DNA from: Desulfococcus sp. 4484_241 | GTDB taxonomy: Bacteria; Desulfobacterota; Desulfobacteria; Desulfobacterales; Desulfosudaceae | Length of the DNA stretch: 52,524 nt | Assembly (NCBI GenBank): GCA_002085115.1 | Contig: MZGQ01000013.1 | Location: forward strand, 1-52,524 | Direction of reading: 5' to 3' | Shown here: positions 18,852 to 26,482 of the stretch, one piece after another | Layout of the letters: each line of letters starts with the position of its first letter | Position numbering within the stretch: the stretch's first letter is position 1 | Translations under genes and position numbers: made by a program | The notes under the pieces: model-generated | Databases searched by the model: none | Told to the model about the DNA's origin: nothing | The model's input: only the letters and a program-made list of their open reading frames with translations

Positions 18852-20801
18852 ATGACGGAAATTGACATTGCCCGTATAATCGGAGGAATCGAAACTGTCG
18901 ATGATGCACGTAAAATATTTGAAGAAACTATGGATGCGGAAAATCTCGCAAAGATAGGCCGCATAAAGACCGAAAAGGCCCTTGTAAAAATCGCCAACGC
19001 AATTGCCATGGGGCGGCCGGACGCCGTTTTCATCGATTCAGGATCGGAGGATGACCGGCAGTGGGTTCGGGCTCACGCACTTGAGAAGGGCGAGGAGGAA
19101 CCGCTTGCCATGAAGGGCCATACCGTCCATTTTGATTTAAAGGAGGAGCAGGGAAGGATCCTTGACAGGACATTTTACATCGCCGATCCTGATGAGGAAA
19201 TAAACTCTCTTGCAAACAAGAAACTAAGGGATGACGCAATAGAAGAGATAAAAAAGTTCATGACCGGCATAATGCGCGGAAAGACTCTTATCGTCGGCTT
19301 CTACTCCAGGGGACCTGTGGGCGCACCGGCTTCCAACCCTGCCATAGAAGCTTCCACTTCCGCCTATGTCATGCACAGTGCGGACATACTTTTCCGTAAC
19401 ATCTTTGAGCATTTTGACGATGAGGTGGCTGCAAGAGGCCATTTTTTCACAAACATTCACAGCGAGGGGAAGAATCGGCCCGAGGACCTTCCAAACGCCA
19501 GGGTGTTCATGGACAGGAAGGACCGTACCACATACAGCTTCAACTGCACCTATGCAGGCAACACCCTGCTTCTGAAGAAGGGTAACCACAGGTTCGCGGT
19601 TGACATGGCAGTGTATGAAAGGCGGGGCGAACAGCTTTCGGAACACATGTTCATAACCGGCATAAAGGGCCCGGGCGGCAGGGAGACCTGGTGTGTTGGC
19701 GCTGCCCCGAGCGGCTGCGGGAAGACCTCTACAGCCATGGCCGGTGATTTTTTCATAGGGGACGATCTTGCCCAGATGTGGATAGACGGAAACGGTTCTG
19801 TCCGTGCCATAAACCCGGAATACGGCATATTCGGCATAGTCGAGGATGTCAACATGGAGGGGGATCCCATTCTCATGGAGCGGCTGAGGAACCCCGGCTC
19901 TGAGGTTATCTGGTCCAACGTTCTTGTCGATGATAACGGCGTGCCTCACTGGGTCGGCAATGGTGAACCCATGCCCGACAGGGGCAGGAACTTCCAGGGC
20001 CGCTGGGAAAAAGGAATGAAGGATGAAAACGGCAAGGAGATTCCTCCGTCACACCCCAACGCCCGGTGCACCATTGCATGCTCCGAGCTTTCAAACTATT
20101 CGGCAAAGGCTGAAGATCCGGCAGGGGTTGAGACCCGAATGGTAACCTACAGCGGCAGGGATTCAGACACCATGCCGCCGGTCTGGGTTGCAAAGGACAC
20201 AGACGAGGGAGTTGTCATAGGAGCCTGTATAGTATCCGCAGCAACGGCCACGGAGGTCGGGGCATCTGGTGTCAGGCGTGCGCCATGGGGTAATGCCCCG
20301 TTCATCCCCGGCCCCCTGGGCGATTACATGGAAGCACAGTTCGAGTTCTTCGGCAGTGACAGGATAGCGCCCGGAAAACGTCCGATCATGGCGGGTCTTA
20401 ACTATTTTCTCACCCATGAGGCCCGCGGGGGTACGTCAAAGAAACTCCTTGGTGAAAAGAGAGATGTCAAGGTTTGGCTGTCCTGGCTTGAACGAATGGC
20501 GCACGGCGATGTCTCCTGGCTCGAAACACCCATAGGAAGAATCCCAAAATATGAGGATTTAAAAGATCTTTTTGCATCTATAATAGACAAGCCCTATCCC
20601 TATGAGCTGTACGAGAAGCAGTTTTCGCTTTATGTCGATAACATAATAGCACGTATAGATCTCCAGACAGAGGCCTACAGGAAAGAGGCACACATACCCG
20701 AAAAGCTGTTTACAATTCTGGAACGCCAGAAAAAGGGGCTGGAGGGGCTGAAGGCCAGGTTCGGAGCGGTTGTCACGCCGAAACAGCTGGAAAGCAAGTA
20801 A
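18852..20801 (+). CDS. pckG: Phosphoenolpyruvate carboxykinase (probably GTP type)
   Basis: Converts oxaloacetate plus GTP to phosphoenolpyruvate, CO2 and GDP, linking the TCA pool to gluconeogenesis in the cytoplasm. At 649 residues it is slightly long for the family. The P-loop region APSGCGKTSTAMAGD (around residue 283), with the active-site Cys, is followed by the metal-binding FIGDDLAQMW. RGPVGAPASN is the substrate loop. The consensus GTP-type P-loop is usually SACGKT, so this is a divergent clade, and the nucleotide preference is inferred. The ribosome-binding site is AAGGGGGG. A strong intrinsic terminator follows at 20818-20856, so it is likely monocistronic. Confidence 0.87.
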   Translation: MTEIDIARIIGGIETVDDARKIFEETMDAENLAKIGRIKTEKALVKIANAIAMGRPDAVFIDSGSEDDRQWVRAHALEKGEEEPLAMKGHTVHFDLKEEQGRILDRTFYIADPDEEINSLANKKLRDDAIEEIKKFMTGIMRGKTLIVGFYSRGPVGAPASNPAIEASTSAYVMHSADILFRNIFEHFDDEVAARGHFFTNIHSEGKNRPEDLPNARVFMDRKDRTTYSFNCTYAGNTLLLKKGNHRFAVDMAVYERRGEQLSEHMFITGIKGPGGRETWCVGAAPSGCGKTSTAMAGDFFIGDDLAQMWIDGNGSVRAINPEYGIFGIVEDVNMEGDPILMERLRNPGSEVIWSNVLVDDNGVPHWVGNGEPMPDRGRNFQGRWEKGMKDENGKEIPPSHPNARCTIACSELSNYSAKAEDPAGVETRMVTYSGRDSDTMPPVWVAKDTDEGVVIGACIVSAATATEVGASGVRRAPWGNAPFIPGPLGDYMEAQFEFFGSDRIAPGKRPIMAGLNYFLTHEARGGTSKKLLGEKRDVKVWLSWLERMAHGDVSWLETPIGRIPKYEDLKDLFASIIDKPYPYELYEKQFSLYVDNIIARIDLQTEAYRKEAHIPEKLFTILERQKKGLEGLKARFGAVVTPKQLESK

Positions 20802-20817
20802 CCCTTATCAATTGAAG

Positions 20818-20856
20818 AAAGGCCGCTTCTGTCCGTGGAACAGGGGCGGCCTTTTT
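20818..20856 (+). terminator. Intrinsic terminator after PEP carboxykinase gene
   Basis: GGCCGC (20821-20826) pairs with GCGGCC (20846-20851), with an inner CTGT/ACAG pairing, and is followed directly by TTTTT at 20852-20856. Flanking AAA on the left extends the stem. Confidence 0.9.
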
Positions 20857-20871
20857 CGGCAGAGGGGCGGA

Positions 20872-21741
20872 TTGCCTGAAACAAGAAAAAAAGAAAGCCC
20901 GTTTTTTTCTCCCTACTTTTGGACATTTACGACCTATTTTGCCGAAGGGTTCCCCTATACCATAATCCGCACGCTTTCCTCTCTTTTTTTCAGGGACATG
21001 CATGTCCGGCTCGAGGCCATAGGCCTGACATCACTGTTCGGCATACCATGGATAGTGAAGTTTTTATGGGGCCCCCAGGTAGACCGGTTTTCCACAAAGC
21101 GAAGATGGATGCTGTGGTGCCAGTTCCTGCTCGTTGTAATGATGTTTCTGGCCGCGGTGTTTGTGCCGTTTGCCTGGGGCGTTGGTGCGATATCGGTCCT
21201 TTTTTTCATAGGCGCTTTTATAGCGGCGACAAACGATATAGCCATCGACGGTTTTTACATGGAGGCCCTGGACAAGGAGGGGCAGGCCAGGTTTGTCGGA
21301 TACCGGGTGATGGCCTACCGCATTGCCATGATGGTCGGCACCGGTATTATAGCCACGATCGGAACCACAGTTGGATGGACAGCCGCCTTTTTTTGCTCAG
21401 GCCTTACACTTGGCCTTTTCTGGTTATACAACCTTGTTTGCCTGCCAAAGGTTGAACAGCCGGGGCATCTGTTTAGAGATTTTTACAACTCCCTCCTGAA
21501 GGCAAAAAAAATCGCCGCTGCCGCGGCTCTTGCACTTGCGCTGGCCGGCCTGAAATTTCTTTGCCGGTCCAGGTTCTACAGCGATCTTGGCACCTCATAT
21601 CCCTTTTTCAATGTGGTCGGGTTCCCCGAATGGATAGGAATCCTGCTGCTTGCTGCCCTTCTGGGCGTACTCGTTTTCAGTTGCTCAGGACCGGAGAGTT
21701 CATGCTCTCCTCCATGGTATCCCCGTTTTTCGTGGATGTAG
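20872..21741 (+). CDS. AmpG/PAT-like MFS transporter, N-terminal part (frameshifted gene)
   Basis: The first half of a 12-helix MFS carrier. The family clue is DIAIDGFYMEALDKEGQARF, matching the DIAIDxY signature of the AmpG/PAT branch (muropeptide or CoA-ester carriers), plus YRIAMM right after it. I chose the TTG at 20872, preceded by GAGGGG; earlier in-frame codons would overlap the terminator. Sense is lost after GVLVF near 21677: the residues beyond, rich in Ser/Cys/Pro, do not belong to the family, while the other frame continues with FQLLRTGEFMLSS. One base missing from the T run 21674-21677 would restore a single protein of about 470 residues. Confidence 0.8.
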   Translation: MPETRKKESPFFSPYFWTFTTYFAEGFPYTIIRTLSSLFFRDMHVRLEAIGLTSLFGIPWIVKFLWGPQVDRFSTKRRWMLWCQFLLVVMMFLAAVFVPFAWGVGAISVLFFIGAFIAATNDIAIDGFYMEALDKEGQARFVGYRVMAYRIAMMVGTGIIATIGTTVGWTAAFFCSGLTLGLFWLYNLVCLPKVEQPGHLFRDFYNSLLKAKKIAAAAALALALAGLKFLCRSRFYSDLGTSYPFFNVVGFPEWIGILLLAALLGVLVFSCSGPESSCSPPWYPRFSWM

Positions 21742-22280
21742 GCATAAAGGTCCATTACGGCTGGATTTCATCCATTGTCGGCCTGCCGCTTTCCATTGCC
21801 GGAGCGGTGCTGGGCGGCTATTGCATAGCCGCTTTTTCCCTGAGGCGGGTCATATGGCCTTTCCTGCTTCTCCAAAACCTCACCAACGTGGTTTACATGG
21901 TTCTCGCGCTGCATCTTGATCCATTCGTGGCTGCAAACACAGGTGCCGGCATCGCAACAGTTCCCGTCGGAAAGATGAACCTGGCATTTATCGCGGCCGT
22001 ACACGGTTTTGACCAGTTTGCCGGGGGACTTGGAACTCTCATGACTTTTCTCATGCGTATATGCTCGGCCAGATTCAAGGCCGCACATTATGCCATAGGC
22101 AGCGGGCTTATGAACGTAAGCGGCCTGTTTTCCGGGGTGGCCAGCGGATTTTTGGCAAGCTGGCTGGGATACGGGTATTTTTTCGGTGTAAGTTTTCTGT
22201 TTTCCATACCGGGCATGGCTCTTGTGCCGTTCCTGCCTGTTGATGTATATGATGAACCAGAAGGACGGAAAGATTTGTGA
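21675..22280 (+). CDS. AmpG/PAT-like MFS transporter, C-terminal part
   Basis: Continuation in another frame of the carrier above: FQLLRTGEFMLSSMVSPFF, then several membrane helices (VGLPLSIAGAVLGGYCIAAF, ICSARFKAAHYAIGSGLM, FLASWLGYGYFFGVSFLF). The helix content completes the expected 12. The segment has no ribosome-binding site and no credible start at its beginning, consistent with being the second half of one broken gene. The substrate is unknown. Confidence 0.75.
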   Translation, partial: FQLLRTGEFMLSSMVSPFFVDVGIKVHYGWISSIVGLPLSIAGAVLGGYCIAAFSLRRVIWPFLLLQNLTNVVYMVLALHLDPFVAANTGAGIATVPVGKMNLAFIAAVHGFDQFAGGLGTLMTFLMRICSARFKAAHYAIGSGLMNVSGLFSGVASGFLASWLGYGYFFGVSFLFSIPGMALVPFLPVDVYDEPEGRKDL

Positions 22281-22307
22281 CAACCGGTGCACAGGACAGG
22301 TGAAAGC

Positions 22308-24017
22308 ATGGAGCAGTCCCCTGTAATAAAGGATAAGCTTGCAAGGGTTGCAAGATTGAGAAAAAAGGCCCTTTCGCTTCCTGCCAGAAAGGCGATGGAC
22401 CTTATCATTGACTCTCCTGACGCTCCTGCAGTTGTGCACTCGATGGCAGAGCAGGATTTTTACCTGATGGTGAACGAAATAGGGCCGGAAGATGCGATAG
22501 AGCTTATATCCCTGGCCTCAGACAGCCAGTGGGAATATATCCTGGATACAGATTCATGGAAAAAGGAAGAGATAAACAACCATGCTGTTGTAAAGTGGTT
22601 CGATCTGCTCATGGAGGCGGATGCTGATCGTTTCCTGTCATGGATGACCTCTGAAAAAAAGGACTTCCTCGAGCTGTTTTTCTATTACCACATAGAGGCT
22701 GCCGTGCGTGAGCATGACCAGGAGCCGTCAGAATTTGATGATGATTTCTTCACGTTTGACGATGTCTACTACTTCCGTTTTATCAAAAAAGGCCCTGCAG
22801 TCGGGATGGATGACAAGGAAACCCAATGGCGGGATAACGTATTGTATGGTTTCTTAAAGCGCCTTGCAGATACCGATTACATAAAGTACCAGGAGCTGCT
22901 GTTTTACTCCTCCGGCGTTATTCCGGCAGAGGCCGAGGAGGAGGCGTACAGGCTTCGGAATGTCAGGCTTGCTGAAAAGGGCTTTCTGCCGTTCGAGGAG
23001 GCCATCGGGATTTACCAGCCGCTGCGTTCAAAAAAACTTCCTGCAAAACCCCCGGCAATTGAAAACAAAGGTTCTCTGCTGCCGGTTCCGATGACCCAGC
23101 TGCAGTTGATGGACGGGACCGGTGTTTTTGAGCGTGCACTCAACCTTGTTGATTCCGGGAATACAATCCAGGAGCTTTGCGCCGAATTCGCCGCACTGTG
23201 CAACAATATAGCCGTGGCCGACCAGGTGGTTCTTGCCACAAAAAAAGAGCTCGGCATGGTGGTGCGCAAGGCATGCGGGTATCTTTCAATCGGTTTTGCC
23301 AGGCTTTGCGGAAACATGGAAACTGGATGCGAGCCTTCCAGGGCCGCATCTCTGATGAAGACCGCATATCTTGCAGACATCTTCCGGACCGGCTACGGCG
23401 TGGTAATGGAGCTTAAAAACCGGGCCGTAAGGTGGCGCAGGTCAAGCTGGTGGGCGGAAAAGGGGCTGCCCCTTGCATTCTGGGGAGAGAGACGCGGCGG
23501 GGCACTGGGAGGCCTTCTGGTAAAGCGCCCCCTGTTTTACGACCATACAGATGGTCTTTACAGGGAGTTTGGCTCTGTAGCCGACGTTCGCGACGCCGAA
23601 AGTCTTCTTCGCGAGATTATGGTTATAGACGACCTGTTGCTGCAAGCAGACATAGATCCTTCACCGGTCTCACCTCTCATACTGACCGTGGATAACCTGT
23701 TGCTTACGCTTTGGGCCAGAAGCGTGCTTGGCCTTCCTGTTGTTGTTGAATTCATACCGTCAGACCGGTTTCGCCTGTTTTTTGCCGATCTCATGACACG
23801 GCAGGATTCAACCGGACCGAGTGGTTTCATAAAAGATGAACTCAAGCAGTCTTTCCTGTCATGGCTTTCCGACCTGGTGGGCGTTGCCCCCTACAAACTG
23901 TCCCGGGACGCCGGCTTAATCTTAACACGGCTGTTCGACAAGCTGGAGGATGAGTACAGGGATGTCCTGCCGGACAGTCTTGATCCCAGGCATATACACA
24001 TGTTTCTGGTGTGCTGA
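22308..24017 (+). CDS. DUF6178-like conserved hypothetical protein
   Basis: A large cytoplasmic protein of about 569 residues, with no signal peptide or membrane helix. It resembles the DUF6178 family, which I associate with Desulfobacterota; that assignment is from overall feel of motifs such as QDFYLMVNEIGPEDAIELIS and DSQWEYILDTDSW, not from a search. The sequence is helical and acidic with several Trp-rich blocks (AVRWRRSSWWAEKGLPLAFW). ATG 22308 is preceded by AGGTGAAAG; the GTG at 22287 is an alternative. It follows the broken MFS gene with a 27-bp gap. No function can be assigned. Confidence 0.65.
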   Translation: MEQSPVIKDKLARVARLRKKALSLPARKAMDLIIDSPDAPAVVHSMAEQDFYLMVNEIGPEDAIELISLASDSQWEYILDTDSWKKEEINNHAVVKWFDLLMEADADRFLSWMTSEKKDFLELFFYYHIEAAVREHDQEPSEFDDDFFTFDDVYYFRFIKKGPAVGMDDKETQWRDNVLYGFLKRLADTDYIKYQELLFYSSGVIPAEAEEEAYRLRNVRLAEKGFLPFEEAIGIYQPLRSKKLPAKPPAIENKGSLLPVPMTQLQLMDGTGVFERALNLVDSGNTIQELCAEFAALCNNIAVADQVVLATKKELGMVVRKACGYLSIGFARLCGNMETGCEPSRAASLMKTAYLADIFRTGYGVVMELKNRAVRWRRSSWWAEKGLPLAFWGERRGGALGGLLVKRPLFYDHTDGLYREFGSVADVRDAESLLREIMVIDDLLLQADIDPSPVSPLILTVDNLLLTLWARSVLGLPVVVEFIPSDRFRLFFADLMTRQDSTGPSGFIKDELKQSFLSWLSDLVGVAPYKLSRDAGLILTRLFDKLEDEYRDVLPDSLDPRHIHMFLVC

Positions 24018-24095
24018 CCCGTTTCGGGCATTGTGGCAGAATATTTTCTTTAAAATCTTTCCAAACGCCGGATCATGAAATCGCCATCATACGTT

Positions 24096-24941
24096 TTACG
24101 GCGTCCAGCGCTTTTTGCTGGATATCAGGAGGGACCTTGACTTCGGGAGCCATATTTTCAAGGCATTGGGCCACATCCTCATCATGGTCTCTGAAGCCGG
24201 GAAGAAAGATTTGTCAGGGCAGTTTTTTTTCAAAGGATATATGAGACCGTTTTCAGTCGCCACGATAAAGCTTGAACGATCCGACTGGCGGGCGTGCTTC
24301 AGCATGCCCGACGTGCTCAGAACCACGTCAGCAGTTTCAGTCACCTCCGGCCTGCATTCAGGATGGGCCATGACCTCGGCATCCGGGTGCTTCTGCCTGG
24401 CTTTTTCTATATCTTCTGCCCTCAAGGCATCATGAATGGGGCAACAGCCTGCCCACTTGTGAATCTTTTTATCCGTGTGCGCTTCTGTATAGGACGCGAG
24501 GTTACGGTCCGGCGTCATGAGCAGCTCTTTTTCTTCAAGGCTGTTTACCACCTTTACCGCGTTTGCCGATGTGCAGCATACAGTGGAAAGCGCCTTTACC
24601 GATGCGGGTGAGTTTACATAGGTCACCACCGGCAGTTTCCCCAGCTCCTCGAGCATGGCTTTAAGTGAAGGCGGGGTGATCATGTCGGCCATTGGGCAGC
24701 CCGCCTCTGTTCTGGGAAGCAGCACGGTCTTGTCCGGGCAGACGATAGATGCGGTTTCAGCCATAAAGTGAACTCCGCAAAAGACTATAACGTCTGCGCT
24801 GGTTTCCGACGCCCTTATTGAAAGCTCCAGGGAGTCTCCGCAGAAATCGGCGATATCCTGTATCTGTGGAGGCTGGTAGTTGTGAACAAGTATAACAGCA
24901 TTACGCTTCCGGGCCAGCTCTTTTATTCGGCTTTCCATCAT
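24096..24941 (-). CDS. nadA: Quinolinate synthase NadA, C-terminus broken
   Basis: Condenses iminoaspartate with dihydroxyacetone phosphate to quinolinate in de novo NAD synthesis, using a [4Fe-4S] cluster. Motifs present: VHNYQPPQIQDIADFCGDS near residue 20, GCPMADM (Cys82) and AGCCPIH (Cys167), the first two cluster ligands, and PECRPEV. The third ligand, expected in a C-P/V-N-M motif near residue 255, is absent. After FFPASE the frame is wrong; in the neighbouring frame the proper tail EDVAQCLENMAPEVK continues to a stop at 24073. About 10 residues, including the ligand, appear deleted near 24188. As written the enzyme should be inactive. It starts 4 bp after the lolA stop, same operon. 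Confidence 0.88.
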   Translation of the reverse strand: MMESRIKELARKRNAVILVHNYQPPQIQDIADFCGDSLELSIRASETSADVIVFCGVHFMAETASIVCPDKTVLLPRTEAGCPMADMITPPSLKAMLEELGKLPVVTYVNSPASVKALSTVCCTSANAVKVVNSLEEKELLMTPDRNLASYTEAHTDKKIHKWAGCCPIHDALRAEDIEKARQKHPDAEVMAHPECRPEVTETADVVLSTSGMLKHARQSDRSSFIVATENGLIYPLKKNCPDKSFFPASETMMRMWPNALKIWLPKSRSLLISSKKRWTP

Positions 24942-24945
24942 GTTG

Positions 24946-25152
24946 TCAGCTCTCGTTGTCCAGTGTTATCACGTCAGCATCGATCGGAATATCAAAGGTG
25001 AAAAGTGAATCATCAACCTTTTTGCAAAATTCCCTGTCAGAGAACTCCAGGCGTGTATCGTCGCCATAGGCGTTAACCGTTTCAACCGCGGTCACCTCGA
25101 ATGTGCTTTTATCTATCTCCATATAGACCACATTTAAAAAGAGGCTATCCCG
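24946..25152 (-). CDS. lolA: LolA, C-terminal fragment
   Basis: C-terminal third of an outer-membrane lipoprotein carrier: DSLFLNVVYMEIDKSTFEV, then NAYGDDTRLEFSD and SLFTFDIPIDADVITLD, the usual closing strands of LolA. It is in a different frame from the N-terminal part, and about 30 residues expected between them are missing. There is no ribosome-binding site, so it is the tail of one broken gene. Confidence 0.75.
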   Translation of the reverse strand, partial: RDSLFLNVVYMEIDKSTFEVTAVETVNAYGDDTRLEFSDREFCKKVDDSLFTFDIPIDADVITLDNES

Positions 25153-25574
25153 GGAGAAAAATCCGTCCTCAGGGATTTTATGTCGGAAAAAAAGCTTGCG
25201 CCCCTGCCGTTTCCAAAAAGTGTGGGTGCCTTGCCGACCATCACCTGTTTTTCATCAGGTTTGAATATCCACAGCCTTACACCGTCAGAAATGATGTACT
25301 GTTTATCCGGCTTGCTGTATACCCACCTGAATTTTCTCGGACGCTTGAAAACAACTGTTCCGCCTGCCGTGTCTGTAATATTCATCGCCTTTAGCGTAGA
25401 TGTCTGTTTGAATGTTGCAGAAAAGCTTTCACAGTCGTATCGGGTTTCAACCCTGTCAAGAATTTCGTCTGCCAAAAGGCCTTTTTCGCCTGCAAAAGCA
25501 AACGGCCATGCACACAGGCAACTGGCCACAACAAATATGCAGACAAAGGTTTTCCTGCTTTTTAGTCCCATCAT
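25134..25574 (-). CDS. lolA: LolA outer-membrane lipoprotein carrier, N-terminal part (broken)
   Basis: Periplasmic chaperone that carries lipoproteins from LolCDE to the outer membrane. ATG 25574 is chosen because GAGGTGA lies just upstream; it gives a signal peptide with hydrophobic core VCIFVVASCLCAWPFAFA. Family features: SFSATFKQTSTLKA, GGTVVFKRPRKFRWVYSKPD and QYIISDGVRLWIFKPDEKQ, the conserved RKFRW...W-Y strands. Sense ends after SDIKSLRTDF near 25155, where a deletion with a frame change joins it to the C-terminal fragment. It is the first gene of lolA-nadA. Confidence 0.85.
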   Translation of the reverse strand: MMGLKSRKTFVCIFVVASCLCAWPFAFAGEKGLLADEILDRVETRYDCESFSATFKQTSTLKAMNITDTAGGTVVFKRPRKFRWVYSKPDKQYIISDGVRLWIFKPDEKQVMVGKAPTLFGNGRGASFFSDIKSLRTDFSPGIASF

Positions 25575-25822
25575 CGTGTCACCTCGCATCCCGGGCCGGC
25601 TCGAGTCGCATCGCTTATGAAACAGTAAATTCAGTTTATATAGTATACCATGGAAATGCAATTCAAGACATCGTTAAGCTATCTTAAAAAAACGTGACAA
25701 CCGGTTCCCAGCCAGACCATTTTTTTTGGAACAGCAAAAGAAACAAATTTTGGTCTAAATTGTTCTCCTTTCAGGGCAGGAGGGCTGTTTCTGCCCAAAC
25801 GTTGCGCCTTGTCGGTTTTTCT

Positions 25823-25851
25823 TTGAAAAACAGGATAATTCGCTGTAGAGT
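25823..25851 (+). promoter_or_regulatory. Possible sigma-70 promoter abutting DUF3842 start
   Basis: TTGAAA (25823-25828), 17 bases, then TAGAGT (25846-25851) directly before the ATG at 25852. If used, the transcript would begin at or inside the start region, meaning a leaderless or nearly leaderless mRNA. The match is modest. Confidence 0.3.
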
Positions 25852-26271
25852 ATGAGCATGAAAAAAATATGCGTCATAGACGGTCAGGGCGGCGGCATAG
25901 GGGCCGCGACAATAAAAAAGATAAAGGAAACGCTCGGGGAAAGTGTCGAGCTTATTGCTCTTGGGACGAACGCGATTGCAACGGCACAGATGCTCAAGGC
26001 AAAAGCGAACAGGGGCGCTTCAGGGGAGAACGCTATTGCGCGAACCGTGCGCGAGGCCGACGTTATCATAGGCCCTGTCGGGATCGTGATGGCTCATGCC
26101 CTGATGGGAGAGGTAACACCTGCGATTGCCGAGGCGATAGCCGGTTGCGGGGCGGTCAAGATACTTATCCCCCTTTCACAGGAAAACGTTGAGATAGTGG
26201 GGGTTTCCCGTGATCCGCTTCCGCACCTGCTCGATGCATTGATCAATGAACATTTGCAAAATTTTTTATAA
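25852..26271 (+). CDS. DUF3842 family protein
   Basis: A 139-residue protein with an N-terminal nucleotide-binding-like turn (ICVIDGQGGGIGAATIKKI) and a conserved core ALGTNAIATAQMLKAKANRGASGENAI, then EADVIIGPVGIVMAHALMGE. This matches the DUF3842 family as I know it. Function unknown; the glycine-rich turn and small size suggest a ligand-binding fold. It is the first gene of a four-gene operon and sits 13 bp before the CooT-type gene, a pairing that recurs in anaerobes. Confidence 0.85.
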   Translation: MSMKKICVIDGQGGGIGAATIKKIKETLGESVELIALGTNAIATAQMLKAKANRGASGENAIARTVREADVIIGPVGIVMAHALMGEVTPAIAEAIAGCGAVKILIPLSQENVEIVGVSRDPLPHLLDALINEHLQNFL

Positions 26272-26284
26272 AGGAGGACTTAAG

Positions 26285-26476
26285 ATGTGTGAAGCAAACG
26301 CCTATCTCATAGACGACAACGAACAGACCCTTGTTATGGAAGCGGTTGACCTGGTTGAGCCGGAGGAGGACGGCATAAAACTCATAAGTATCTTTGGGGA
26401 ACAGAAATTTTTAAAAGCAAAAATCCATTCCCTTTCTCTTGTGGATCACAAGGTTTTTTTAAAAAAAACCGGGTAA
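26285..26476 (+). CDS. CooT-family small nickel-binding protein
   Basis: 63 residues starting MCEANAYLIDDNEQTLVMEA, the exact family opening in which Cys2 contributes to nickel binding in the characterised CooT dimer. Later LISIFGEQKFLKAKI and LSLVDHKVFL complete the small beta barrel. AAGGAGG lies 8 bases before the ATG. The founder protein serves nickel insertion into CO dehydrogenase, but no such enzyme is in this window, so the client here is unknown. Confidence 0.9.
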   Translation: MCEANAYLIDDNEQTLVMEAVDLVEPEEDGIKLISIFGEQKFLKAKIHSLSLVDHKVFLKKTG

Positions 26477-26482
26477 AAACGG

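Noticed and set aside
21670-21680. Programmed -1 frameshift in the MFS gene
   Set aside because: The site lacks a slippery heptamer and an obvious downstream stem, and MFS carriers are not known to use one.
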